NCBI GenBank assembly: GCA_903921605.1
Contig: CAIXQV010000710.1
Span: 1 to 9,115 of the forward strand
Origin: an uncultured Planctomycetaceae bacterium
GTDB lineage: Bacteria; Planctomycetota; Planctomycetia; Planctomycetales; Planctomycetaceae
Length of the DNA: 9,115 bases
Direction: 5' to 3'
Shown here: positions 1-7,193 of the stretch, one piece after another
Numbering within the stretch: the first letter of the stretch is position 1
Layout: the number at the start of each line of letters is the position of its first letter
Notes under the pieces: model-generated
What the model was told of the DNA's origin: nothing
Databases searched by the model: none
Seen by the model: the letters and a program-made list of their open reading frames with translations, nothing else
Position numbers and translations under genes: made by a program

Positions 1-666
1 CGGGATTCCAGCATGGCGATGTTCAATCGTCAGATAACTGATGCACCGACGAGCATCCAACACTCCTGGCTCAGGGAACGCTTTCGTCGGACAGGCATCC
101 AGACATCGCGTGCAACTCCCACAAAACGTTTGCTCAAGCGGCTGATCATAGGTCAGTTCGATATCAGTCAGGATCGCTCCGAGGAAGAACCAGCTTCCAA
201 TGGACCGACTGATCAACATCGTGTTCTTGCCAAACCATCCCAGACCAGCAAGCCGGCCAAAATCACGTTCCAGCAACGGAGCAGTATCGATAACAATTCG
301 ATTCCGAGACTGAGGGAACTCCGCGCGCAGCAAAGCAACAAGACGTTTCAGCAGAGGTTTCAGCACATCGTGATAATCGGCAGACCCTGATGCATAGCGA
401 GCGATTCTCGGACCTTCGGTTGTATGTTCTCCATCGTGGTAGTTCATCGCAGCCATAATCACGCTGCGTGTTCCGGACATGACACCATCAGGATGACGAT
501 AGGCGTCCAGACGTCGGTCAACCCATAGCATGTCTGCGTTTTGACCTCGACTAACCCAATCGAGGAGCCGATGAAATCCGGTTGGTGTTACCGCGGGCGC
601 AATTCCTATCTGCGCGAACCCCAACTCCTGTCCCAGAGACTTGAGTCGTTCGGAAATTGTTGACAT
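1..666 (-). CDS. queG: Epoxyqueuosine reductase QueG, N-terminal part (cut by window edge)
   Basis: QueG is a cobalamin- and iron-sulfur-dependent cytoplasmic enzyme that reduces epoxyqueuosine to queuosine in tRNA, the last step of queuosine synthesis. The frame is open from an ATG at 666 to the left edge, giving 222 codons of a protein usually near 350-380 residues, so the C-terminal third is outside the window. Visible hallmarks are IDTAPLLER (residues 126-134, with D127 matching the conserved catalytic aspartate), GLGWFGKNT (141-149), and a ferredoxin-like cluster CxxCxxCxxxCP with C182, C185, C188 and C192. C208 in RCISYLTIE follows and is expected to serve the second 4Fe-4S cluster, whose other cysteines lie off the edge. 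The start fits the family N-terminus, but no clear ribosome binding site precedes it, and in-frame GTG codons lie just upstream. It follows the dioxygenase gene by 82 bases in the same orientation, so co-transcription is possible. Confidence 0.95.
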   Translation of the reverse strand, partial: MSTISERLKSLGQELGFAQIGIAPAVTPTGFHRLLDWVSRGQNADMLWVDRRLDAYRHPDGVMSGTRSVIMAAMNYHDGEHTTEGPRIARYASGSADYHDVLKPLLKRLVALLRAEFPQSRNRIVIDTAPLLERDFGRLAGLGWFGKNTMLISRSIGSWFFLGAILTDIELTYDQPLEQTFCGSCTRCLDACPTKAFPEPGVLDARRCISYLTIEHRHAGIP

Positions 667-748
667 CTGCACTAAGCCAGTCACGTCAGAGACAACAGGC
701 CGAACTCCGGGACACATTTGACTCAAGCAGATCAATCATACGGACTAA

Positions 749-1555
749 TCACATCGCGGATGTTATCCCATCGTTGATCCGCTGCAGATGGCGACGTCCC
801 ACAGCGGCGACCTCGTCACCGCCGACTCGTGGCAACGCAGAATAGTGCGGATGGCGCCCATCTTTGTAGGGATCATTGCTGCGAGTGTTGTAGCAGCAGA
901 TAAAAGCCCAGCGAGGATTCTCACTTCGATTCTGATCTGACCGATGCAGCGTGTTGCCATGGAACAGCACTGCAGAACCAGGATTCATCTCGACGTGAAT
1001 CAACTCCATTCGAGCCAGCGCGGCGTCAACACGTTCCATGTCAGCCCCGGTCTGATCGCCGCGCTTCACATGATCAATGCGGCCCATCCGATGTGATCCA
1101 CGCAGGACCTGCAAACAGCCGTTTTCTTTTGTGGCCTTATCAACAGCAAACATGCAACTGGCCATATCAGGAAACAGGCAACCGTTGTTGTACCAGTAAC
1201 CATAATCCTGATGCCAGGTCCAAGCGCCACCGACTCGTGGCTCTTTCAAAATCATCTTGTGATGATAATGATAAACCTCATCGCCGAGTAAAGCCTCCAT
1301 CGCCGTCACCAATGGCTCAGCCTGAACAATAGCCGTATAGATCGCATCGGCTGTAAGCTCATTCTCGACAACCAGATCCACCGAGCCACCTTCGCCATCG
1401 GCCCGAGAGGTCTTCGCGGCTGCAAGAGCATGATCCTGCCGCGCAATGGCTCCGAGCAACTCCGTCTCTTCAGCATTCAGAAAGCTGTCGACAACAATAA
1501 AGCCATCGCGGTCAAACGCCTCGATCGCATCAAGGGTCAGGAATCCGGTTTTCAT
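749..1555 (-). CDS. Phytanoyl-CoA dioxygenase (PhyH) family protein
   Basis: This is a 268-residue non-haem Fe(II)/2-oxoglutarate-dependent oxygenase of the PhyH family, predicted cytoplasmic, which hydroxylates an unknown small substrate. The facial triad is visible: H115 and D117 in TWHQDYGYW, and H204 in NTLHRSDQN. R215 in NPRWAF sits at the spacing expected for the arginine that binds the 2-oxoglutarate carboxylate. The N-terminal DRDGFIVVDSFL (residues 15-26) is the usual opening of the family, and the length is typical. I chose the ATG at 1555 because AGGAG lies 8 bases upstream. An in-frame TTG at 1621 would add 22 residues unlike the family and has no such site. The gene starts 80 bases after the hisA stop with no terminator between, so it may be read with the histidine genes, though no histidine-pathway role is known for this family. 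The ectoine hydroxylase signature is not seen, so no specific name is given. Confidence 0.9.
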   Translation of the reverse strand: MKTGFLTLDAIEAFDRDGFIVVDSFLNAEETELLGAIARQDHALAAAKTSRADGEGGSVDLVVENELTADAIYTAIVQAEPLVTAMEALLGDEVYHYHHKMILKEPRVGGAWTWHQDYGYWYNNGCLFPDMASCMFAVDKATKENGCLQVLRGSHRMGRIDHVKRGDQTGADMERVDAALARMELIHVEMNPGSAVLFHGNTLHRSDQNRSENPRWAFICCYNTRSNDPYKDGRHPHYSALPRVGGDEVAAVGRRHLQRINDGITSAM

Positions 1556-1562
1556 CTTAACC

Positions 1563-1568
1563 ACTCCT
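1563..1568 (-). promoter_or_regulatory. Ribosome binding site of the PhyH-family gene
   Basis: On the minus strand AGGAGT lies 8 bases before the ATG at 1555. It is the main reason to prefer this start over the upstream TTG at 1621. Confidence 0.7.
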
Positions 1569-1635
1569 GCAGGATCAATTTTGTGACCAAAACTCGATGG
1601 CCATAATTCTCGCTGAGACAACGCAGAATATCAGT

Positions 1636-2379
1636 CTAACTTCGCAGGAACTCAATGGTTTCTCGCACTCGGATGGTGCCCTCATAGATGGCACGACCAG
1701 TGATCGCGCCGATCAGATTTGGCTGTTCAGCATTAATCGTCTTCAGAGCAGCGATGTCGGCCATGGTCGTTACTCCTCCAGACGCAATTACGGGAAGCCC
1801 CATTTCGGCAAGCCGTACGAAATCGTCAAGCGTCTGCTGATCGATGCCCTGCATCATGCCATCGTTTGCGATGTTTGTGTAGATCACGGCCGCAAGTGGA
1901 ACTCCAACAAATCGCTGAGCGAGCTGCGTGACGGAGACCTGCGAAACTTCCAGCCATCCGTCCGTCGCAACCATCGAATCACGAGCATCAAGCCCGAGAG
2001 CCAGGCGATGAGGAAACTTCGCACACATCTGTGCGAACCAATCCGGTTCTCGCAGCGCTTTGGTTCCGACGATGACGCGATCGACTCCAGCCTCTTCAAT
2101 CGTCAGCCGGATGTTGTCCTCGTTCCGAATTCCGCCACCCAACTGACAGGGCAAACCGGTTGCCTCCGCAATCCGTCTGACAACATTCTGATTCACGGGA
2201 CGCCCTGCTTTTGCACCGTCCAGATCAACCAGATGCAGTCGCTCAGCCCCTTCATCTCGCCAGCGTAATGCCATATCAACAGGGTCGTCTGAAAAGACTG
2301 TGCTGTCGTTGTAATTTCCCTGACGAAGACGAACACATTTGCCGTCGAGCAGATCAATGGCCGGAAGAAGCTGAAGCAT
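1636..2379 (-). CDS. hisA: HisA, phosphoribosylformimino-AICAR ribotide isomerase
   Basis: HisA catalyses the Amadori rearrangement of ProFAR to PRFAR in histidine biosynthesis, in the cytoplasm; its product is the substrate of the HisF/HisH synthase. The 247-residue protein is a full-length (beta/alpha)8 barrel. Catalytic aspartates are D9 in PAIDLLDGK and D131 in LGLDAR. Phosphate-binding loops are visible at GGGIR (81-85), VGTKA (104-108), ASGGV (199-203) and ITGRAIYEG (226-234). The repeated half-barrel pattern and YTNIANDGM (167-175) distinguish it from HisF. It starts 128 bases after hisH, in the same direction, and that gap shows no clear terminator. The ATG gives the standard N-terminus, but the ribosome binding site is weak (AAGCTAAAAAT before ATG). 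Nothing looks damaged. HisH directly upstream supports the assignment. Confidence 0.97.
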   Translation of the reverse strand: MLQLLPAIDLLDGKCVRLRQGNYNDSTVFSDDPVDMALRWRDEGAERLHLVDLDGAKAGRPVNQNVVRRIAEATGLPCQLGGGIRNEDNIRLTIEEAGVDRVIVGTKALREPDWFAQMCAKFPHRLALGLDARDSMVATDGWLEVSQVSVTQLAQRFVGVPLAAVIYTNIANDGMMQGIDQQTLDDFVRLAEMGLPVIASGGVTTMADIAALKTINAEQPNLIGAITGRAIYEGTIRVRETIEFLRS

Positions 2380-2507
2380 ATTTTTAGCTTGTAAGGAATC
2401 TCAAAACACGAAGGCAGTACGCAGAGCCTCGCAAAAACATTCGGCTCAGACAATGGTCGGCGGTCGCACTCAATCTCACCAAACTTAGAGCACCATCAGG
2501 CCTCAGA

Positions 2508-3152
2508 TCATTGGGCGGAGCAAGCTGCCGACTCACCAATCGAAACAAAGTTGCGTAACAATTGCATCCCGCACGACTGACTTTTCTCGGGGTGAAATTG
2601 AGTCGCCATAACATTGCTTTTTGCAACAACGGAGACAAACGGACGACCATAATCTGTCGTGGCGGCAATCCACGACTTATCGCCGGGAACCACGTGATAG
2701 CTGTGAACGAAGTAGAACCATGGCTCTGCTCCCAGTTCCCTGAGTAATCCGTGCTGCGAAGTGCCTTCGAGAGTCAGTTGATTCCAGCCCATGTGTGGAA
2801 TCTTGAATTCAGACGAAAGATCAAACCTCTGCACCGTGCCGGGAATAATTCCCAGACCTTCATGCTCACCATCTTCAAAAGATGCATCGAGCAACAGTTG
2901 CATGCCAAGACAAATTCCAAGAAACGGCCGATCTGCGGCAATGTGATCCCGAATAACGCCAGTCAGGTCATTCCTTCGAATCGCACTGATAGCATCTCGA
3001 AACGCTCCCACACCGGGCAGGACCAGTCTTTCTGCCGCAGCAATCTCCGCAACGTCTGAAGTTACATGAGCAGACTGGCCGATGCGCTCAAACGCCTTCT
3101 GCACGCTGCGAAGATTTCCCATTCCATAATCAATGATGGTGACTGATGTCAT
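2508..3152 (-). CDS. hisH: HisH, glutamine amidotransferase subunit of imidazole glycerol phosphate synthase
   Basis: HisH hydrolyses glutamine and channels ammonia to its partner HisF, which makes imidazole glycerol phosphate and AICAR from PRFAR. The 214-residue class I glutamine amidotransferase has the complete triad: C81 in GICLGMQLL, and H187 and E189 in QFHPEKSQ. The oxyanion-strand motif PGVGAF (46-51) and the N-terminal IIDYGMGNLRS (6-16) are typical of HisH and not of PurQ or PabA. Length is normal, with about ten extra residues at the C-terminus after the conserved LLRNFV. The ATG at 3152 is required by the family N-terminus, though no Shine-Dalgarno sequence is seen. It lies upstream of hisA in the same orientation. 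The partner hisF is not in the window, so the histidine genes are at least partly split, or hisF lies elsewhere. Confidence 0.97.
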   Translation of the reverse strand: MTSVTIIDYGMGNLRSVQKAFERIGQSAHVTSDVAEIAAAERLVLPGVGAFRDAISAIRRNDLTGVIRDHIAADRPFLGICLGMQLLLDASFEDGEHEGLGIIPGTVQRFDLSSEFKIPHMGWNQLTLEGTSQHGLLRELGAEPWFYFVHSYHVVPGDKSWIAATTDYGRPFVSVVAKSNVMATQFHPEKSQSCGMQLLRNFVSIGESAACSAQ

Positions 3153-3286
3153 ATTTGAAACAATGCTCTGTCAAAAAACGGATCTGGTCCTGAGTGAGCT
3201 GAAGAACAACGAAGAACGCAGCGGATTCACTCCTCAACGTTTGCGGAAAATTGATCTGTATTGCTGACCCCGATTATCGAATTATG

Positions 3287-4228
3287 TCACAAGGTTATTT
3301 TGAACTCGTTCGTTTCATTGGCTTTCACAGTTAGCTTCAAAGCCCCCTCTGCACGATTGAGTGGCTTTCCAGTGACGCCTGCGAACCCAATATTGTATTC
3401 ACCAGCAGGACAACCAAAATGTGAAGCGTCATACATCAACCGAAAGTTCCCACCGGGATCTGTGGTGGCCCAGACAGCAGAGCGAGTATCGTCGGGACCG
3501 CTTGAGATTGGTTCAAAGAAAACCTGAATTCCCACCGCAGGAGTTCCTACCGTTGAAACCTGACCAGTGACTTCAAATAACTCCGGCCCTGCCCACGGCT
3601 CATGATTCATCCACGAAAAGTAACCGTAGACGAGTACGCCGACCACTAACAATCCCGGTAACGCTCGCCGTGTGATGAACTCCGTTAATAGCGCTCGTTC
3701 CTGCTGAGCCTTAACATCCTTCGCAGATTTCGAAGGAGCTGACGCAGAATCTCGCTTTTGCTGATAAGCGCGGGAGAGCGCATCAGCGGCAGTCCCAGCC
3801 GTCTCAAGGGCTGAGGCCGCAACCGCCGAAGTACGAACTGTCTCAGAAGTTGCCCTTTTTTCTCTGCCCTTCTTCGCAGCATCGAAGTCCTTCATCATTT
3901 CCGCCATCGACGGCTTGCGTTCCGCCGATTCGCCACGAGATGACCGCGGTCCCACAGATCCTGTTGATGCCCCCAGCACCGAGAGCGGATCGAAACTGTC
4001 CGATTCCGGCACTTCCGGAGTCAGCTCGATCGGCATATCGACGGAATCAACCGGTTCATCAATTGGCTCGTCTGCTGGCGAGGCTGCAACTTCAGCAGAC
4101 TCTTCAACCTCAGGCTGTGGAACTAAGAACTCGGCCTTGCATTTGGGGCACTTGCCCTTCGTGCCAGCTTTCTCATCCTTGATCTTCAACACCGATTCAC
4201 AGCCGGTGCATGTATATCGAATGGTCAT
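3287..4228 (-). CDS. Zinc-ribbon single-pass membrane protein with C-terminal carboxypeptidase-regulatory-like domain
   Basis: This is a 313-residue protein of unknown function with a planctomycete-style architecture. Residues 5-37 form a zinc ribbon: C7 and C10, then C27 and C30, with the GTKGKCPKC core. Residues 38-185 are low-complexity: acidic and proline-rich at first (about 38-80), then alanine-, lysine- and serine-rich (about 100-185). Residues about 189-206 form one hydrophobic segment (LPGLLVVGVLVYGYFSW) preceded by TRR, which predicts the zinc ribbon inside and the C-terminus outside. Residues 216-313 look like a beta-sandwich of the carboxypeptidase-regulatory or transthyretin-like type: FEVTGQV, then TDPGGNFRL, then CPAGEYNIGF. 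In planctomycetes such domains are common in small lipoproteins. I chose the ATG at 4228 because it begins just before the zinc ribbon; an in-frame TTG at 4243 is the alternative. The gene lies behind the terminator of the pseudopilin gene and 134 bases before hisH. The role is not known. Confidence 0.85.
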   Translation of the reverse strand: MTIRYTCTGCESVLKIKDEKAGTKGKCPKCKAEFLVPQPEVEESAEVAASPADEPIDEPVDSVDMPIELTPEVPESDSFDPLSVLGASTGSVGPRSSRGESAERKPSMAEMMKDFDAAKKGREKRATSETVRTSAVAASALETAGTAADALSRAYQQKRDSASAPSKSAKDVKAQQERALLTEFITRRALPGLLVVGVLVYGYFSWMNHEPWAGPELFEVTGQVSTVGTPAVGIQVFFEPISSGPDDTRSAVWATTDPGGNFRLMYDASHFGCPAGEYNIGFAGVTGKPLNRAEGALKLTVKANETNEFKITL

Positions 4229-4250
4229 AAAAGTGGCACTCAATCAACGA

Positions 4251-4277
4251 GATACGAAGTATCGGCCTAACACCGAT
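4251..4277 (-). repeat. Two overlapping short inverted repeats in the leader of the zinc-ribbon gene
   Basis: GATAC-GAA-GTATC (4251-4263) and ATCGG-7-CCGAT (4261-4277) are both perfect 5-base inverted repeats that share the bases 4261-4263, so only one hairpin could form at a time. They lie 23 to 49 bases before the ATG at 4228. Arms this short can arise by chance. Confidence 0.3.
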
Positions 4278-4346
4278 TCGTTCGAAATGAAGTCCTTAAT
4301 TTGTTCATGTTAACTGCATCCATGGGCTACTGTTCCAGATCCCGCG

Positions 4347-4387
4347 AAAAAAAAACGCCAGGATGACGATAATTCGCAACCCTGGCG
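4347..4387 (-). terminator. Intrinsic terminator after the DUF1559 gene
   Basis: On the minus strand the 7-base stem CGCCAGG/CCTGGCG (4381-4387 with 4356-4362) is followed at once by nine T (4355-4347). The 18-base loop can form a further small stem (CGA/TCG), making a longer imperfect hairpin. It begins 18 bases after the pseudopilin stop codon and separates that gene from the zinc-ribbon gene. Confidence 0.9.
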
Positions 4388-4405
4388 CCTGGGATATGCT
4401 GAATG

Positions 4406-5500
4406 TTAGAAGCCCTGAGTTGTCACTCCACCAGAAATATTGCCCGCAGCCTGCCAAACGTTCAGGCCGATGTTTTGAGAAACAGGCTTCGCTGAACCAT
4501 CACACAGCCCCACCATGCAGACATCACCGTGTGAAGACCCGGCGAACTGAAAATGCAACATCTTGTTCGGGCCATCCATGGTTGAAACAAGAGTCGCTGC
4601 CCCTCCCCAAGCCCAACCGTCATAGGCTACCTGGACACCGTTGCGGGCGTTAATTCCGCGCCATGGTGAAAAACGCTCGGCCTCTGCAAACATGATTGTA
4701 TGGCTCGTTCCGTCCTTGATATCCGTTAGACGCACTGAGCTGTTGACGGTGAAGACACCGAGGTTGCCAGAGAGCTGATTGAAGTTGTTAGCAAGTGTTC
4801 GAACCTGTTGATTCTGGTTCGCAATCTGGTCGGCTGTCAGATCAAACATCGGTCGTCCGGCACTACTGTCAAAGACCAGCCCGGAGCCCGCGCACCCGGC
4901 ATAATCAATGCCACCACTGGTAATCTGACCGGTTGAAACTCTGCTGGCCGACACTGAGTCGAGATAAAAGTTGTGACTCAGGTTCTTGCGGTCCATATTC
5001 CCGCGACGCGAAGGACAATAAAACTCTTTAATGTCGAATGTCGCCGGAGCATACCCGGCTTTCTGCCAGTCTCCCTGTTGATTCGCCATCTCTGCGTTGT
5101 TGATAACGTTGAAGAACGGACGCCACATCTGAAACACGTTGCCTTGTTCGATATAGGGCAATACATGCAACGCCCAACTGGTTCCATGGAGTGATAATGA
5201 TCGCGACAGGTCTGTTGCTTCGGTGGGGTCGATGGTTCGAAGCCCGTTTGGTGTCAGATCGGCATTAGCGGCCAAGCGATTAGAAATAATTCCAGGCGGA
5301 AGAGCCCCATGTGAATCATGGTAGCTGTGCATCGCCAGCCCAAGTTGCTTCAGATTGTTCAGGCATTGAGTCTTTCTGGCGGACTCACGAGCCTGCTGCA
5401 CAGCAGGAAGCAACAGTGCTACCAGAATCGCGATGATGGCAATCACCACCAGCAGCTCGATCAGAGTAAACCCGCGGGCGCGTGTACGTAGTTTTCGCAT
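4406..5500 (-). CDS. DUF1559 family prepilin-type (type II secretion pseudopilin-like) protein
   Basis: This 364-residue protein belongs to the large planctomycete DUF1559 family of secreted, pseudopilin-like proteins; the exact role is unknown. The N-terminus is a type IV prepilin leader: basic residues 1-10, predicted cleavage between G10 and F11 by a prepilin peptidase, E15 at position +5, then a hydrophobic helix to about residue 33. The family core begins [20 protein letters not shown] (37-56), with [13 protein letters not shown] after it. FYCPSRR (160-166) and [14 protein letters not shown] (260-273) are typical internal motifs. H324 and D334-G335 form the C-terminal H-X9-DG motif. Length is normal and the gene is intact. 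The ATG at 5500 has a very strong ribosome binding site 9 bases upstream. It has 210 bases upstream of its own and a terminator just downstream, so it is probably transcribed alone. Genomes of this group usually carry many paralogues. Confidence 0.95.
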   Translation of the reverse strand: MRKLRTRARGFTLIELLVVIAIIAILVALLLPAVQQARESARKTQCLNNLKQLGLAMHSYHDSHGALPPGIISNRLAANADLTPNGLRTIDPTEATDLSRSLSLHGTSWALHVLPYIEQGNVFQMWRPFFNVINNAEMANQQGDWQKAGYAPATFDIKEFYCPSRRGNMDRKNLSHNFYLDSVSASRVSTGQITSGGIDYAGCAGSGLVFDSSAGRPMFDLTADQIANQNQQVRTLANNFNQLSGNLGVFTVNSSVRLTDIKDGTSHTIMFAEAERFSPWRGINARNGVQVAYDGWAWGGAATLVSTMDGPNKMLHFQFAGSSHGDVCMVGLCDGSAKPVSQNIGLNVWQAAGNISGGVTTQGF

Positions 5501-5509
5501 TGCAAAATA

Positions 5510-5517
5510 CCTCCCTT
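5510..5517 (-). promoter_or_regulatory. Strong ribosome binding site of the DUF1559 gene
   Basis: On the minus strand AAGGGAGG lies 9 bases before the ATG. It is the strongest Shine-Dalgarno match in the window and suggests high translation; several other genes here have none. Confidence 0.8.
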
Positions 5518-5710
5518 ACTGACCAGTGCCTTCAGAACCGAATAAGTCTGAATAAAACGCCAGATCTAACAAAGACTGGCTGACGATGGAGAGATCCGAA
5601 GGACACCAAAATGTTCAGAATTCTCCCGGCACGACACACATCATGCAGGGATTCTGCGCAGAGTGCAAGAAAATCACCGCAAAACATATGCCGTGGCATG
5701 CCTGAGAGTC

Positions 5711-6844
5711 TCAACTCCGGAGAAATCCTTCCGGCGGATTTCTGGCCAAACGGCAAAGGATCTCTGCTCCCTCCCGAATCAGATCGTCTTCTGCTGCGAA
5801 GGAAACGCGAAAATGTGTGTCCGACGGACTGAACACATTTCCGGGAATGATCAGCAGATTGTTGCGAATCGCTTCAGCTACGAACTCCGTCCCGGTCCCC
5901 CACGGAGCTTTGAGAAACAAATAGAATGCACCTTGACCTCCGGAAATGTCAAAATCTTCCTTCAGGAGTCCAACTAACAGTTCTCGCTTCCGTCGGTAAT
6001 CATCCACGTTGTGCTGCAGATCCAACTCCCAAGCTGTAACTCCTGCCCATTGAACAGGATGGGGAGCACAGACAAATGTAAACTGCTGCAGTTTCATCAT
6101 CTGCTGGATCAAATATTGCGGACCATGGATGTAACCAAGCCGCAACCCCGTCATCGAATGAGATTTGCTGAATCCGTCAATTACGATGGTGCGGTCATTC
6201 CATTCCGCAGGACTGTGGAAGGGCTCGTCATAACAGAACACCCGGTAAATCTCGTCGCTGATCAGTGCGATGTTCTTCTCAGCAGCAAGCTCAGCCAGCG
6301 CCTGAACTTCCGCTTTCGATGCGACAGCTCCTGTCGGATTGGCGGGACTATTGAAGAGAATGATTTTTGTCCGAGGCGTAATCGCCTTGCGAACATCTTC
6401 GATTCTAATCCGGAAATCAGGGTACGTAGAAACCTCAACGACGGTACCGCCAGCCAGAGTGGTCAGGTGCCGATACATCACAAACCACGGGTCAAAAATG
6501 ATTACTTCGTCACCGGGATTAATCAGCGTACACAACGCCAGCATCAAAGCGCCGCTGGTGCCCGAGGTTACGAAGATCTTCCGATCAGGATGATGGTAAC
6601 GGTCATCAACATCCTTTTGCAGTACGCTGAGTAAGGGAGCAATCCCCTGCGTCTGACTGTATGCATTTTTCCCATCCTGCACTGCCTTACACAAAGCATC
6701 CTTGATTGGCTGCGGCGTATCAAAATGGGGCTGGCCAATGCTGAGATTGATGGGTCGCTTCATCGTTGCAGCGAGATCAAACACCTTTCGAATTCCTGAT
6801 GCATCAATTCGATGCATCCGATCTGCAATCCACGTTTCGCTCAC
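5711..6844 (-). CDS. Class I/II PLP-dependent aminotransferase (aspartate/aromatic aminotransferase-like)
   Basis: This is a full-length 377-residue fold-type I aminotransferase, cytoplasmic and PLP-dependent, which would move an amino group between an amino acid and a 2-oxo acid. The substrate is not clear from sequence. The PLP lysine is K227 in DGFSKSHSMTG. Other active-site features are G37 in SIGQPHFDTP, Y62 in NAYSQTQG, the SGTSGAL phosphate region (94-100), N169 in SPANPTG, D197 and Y200 in SDEIY, and R346 in HFRVSFA, which should bind the substrate carboxylate. The SIGQPHFDTP opening matches aspartate/aromatic aminotransferases better than HisC, despite the nearby his genes. The start is GTG at 6844, with GAGGA 9 bases upstream; the next ATG (6817) would remove nine conserved-looking residues. 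It is 210 bases upstream of the pseudopilin gene and divergent from the LRR gene. Confidence 0.94.
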   Translation of the reverse strand: MSETWIADRMHRIDASGIRKVFDLAATMKRPINLSIGQPHFDTPQPIKDALCKAVQDGKNAYSQTQGIAPLLSVLQKDVDDRYHHPDRKIFVTSGTSGALMLALCTLINPGDEVIIFDPWFVMYRHLTTLAGGTVVEVSTYPDFRIRIEDVRKAITPRTKIILFNSPANPTGAVASKAEVQALAELAAEKNIALISDEIYRVFCYDEPFHSPAEWNDRTIVIDGFSKSHSMTGLRLGYIHGPQYLIQQMMKLQQFTFVCAPHPVQWAGVTAWELDLQHNVDDYRRKRELLVGLLKEDFDISGGQGAFYLFLKAPWGTGTEFVAEAIRNNLLIIPGNVFSPSDTHFRVSFAAEDDLIREGAEILCRLARNPPEGFLRS

Positions 6845-6853
6845 GAGTTCTCT

Positions 6854-6858
6854 TCCTC
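6854..6858 (-). promoter_or_regulatory. Ribosome binding site supporting the GTG start of the aminotransferase
   Basis: On the minus strand GAGGA, inside CTGAGGAAGAG, lies 9 bases before the GTG at 6844. It decides for this GTG over the ATG nine codons later. Confidence 0.65.
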
Positions 6859-7119
6859 AGTTCTACTGACAACAACTCACGTTTCCCGGAGGACAGTGAA
6901 TGGAACACTCATCTTCCGACAATACCACTTCAAACGATTTTCGACGCCCAGAGGCATCTTGACGACTCGACAAGGTTCCTACAACACCCCTGAATAGTCA
7001 CGCGCACCTCGGACTCGAGACAAATCTGCGAAGTCAACGAGCAATCTCAATCGGCCCCTTCCCTCTGATTCCCGAAGTCAAAAGACGATGAAAACTCTTT
7101 TGAGAGGTATCTGAGGTGG
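6859..7119. other. Divergent intergenic region without a recognised gene
   Basis: This stretch separates the divergent aminotransferase and LRR genes and must hold a promoter for at least the LRR gene. I could not assign a convincing -35/-10 pair on either strand. TTGACG (6959-6964) followed by TACAAC (6980-6985) has too short a spacer (15 bases) to call. An AT-rich inverted repeat CAAAAGA-10-TCTTTTG (7079-7085 with 7096-7102) lies just upstream of the LRR gene leader. No RNA gene or repeat family was seen. Open frames here lack protein-like composition or family resemblance. Confidence 0.5.
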
Positions 7120-7158
7120 ATGACTGGCATCTGGTTTGCTGCTGACACAAGATATTGA
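7120..7158 (+). CDS. Possible 12-codon leader ORF upstream of the LRR lipoprotein gene
   Basis: ATG at 7120 opens a 12-codon frame (MTGIWFAADTRY) ending in TGA at 7156-7158. The stop overlaps the ATG at 7158 as TGATG, and that ATG is in frame with the LRR gene. GAGG occurs at 7113-7116, only 3 bases before the start, and AGAGG at 7103-7107, 12 bases before, so neither spacing is ideal. It could be a coupling leader peptide, or chance. Confidence 0.2.
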   Translation: MTGIWFAADTRY

Positions 7159-7183
7159 TGGCCTTATTTTTCCCTACCTTGCT

Positions 7184-7187
7184 GGAG
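7184..7187 (+). promoter_or_regulatory. Ribosome binding site supporting the LRR gene start at 7194
   Basis: GGAG lies 6 bases before the ATG at 7194. It favours this start over the in-frame TTG at 7155 and ATG at 7158, which have no such site. Confidence 0.55.
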
Positions 7188-7193
7188 TTTTTT

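Noticed and set aside
749..1555. The PhyH-family protein as ectoine hydroxylase EctD
   Set aside because: The iron ligands are there, but the longer EctD signature around the first ligand pair is not, and no ect genes are near.
1597..2268. A 223-codon plus-strand open frame opposite hisA
   Set aside because: It is the antisense shadow of hisA, whose catalytic residues and phosphate loops are all intact, and its product resembles no family.
3138..3172. A perfect TTGACA before hisH as a -35 element
   Set aside because: The matching -10 position would fall on the hisH start codon, and the family N-terminus requires that start, so this is probably chance.
6798..6818. Two copies of the palindrome GATGCATC separated by AATTC
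   Set aside because: It lies inside the aminotransferase codons for MHRIDAS and is explained by the coding sequence; no sign of an operator role.
5711..6844. The aminotransferase as histidinol-phosphate aminotransferase (HisC), given the nearby his genes
   Set aside because: The N-terminal SIGQPHFDTP and the region around K227 look like aspartate/aromatic aminotransferases, and the gene is separated from hisH by two unrelated genes.
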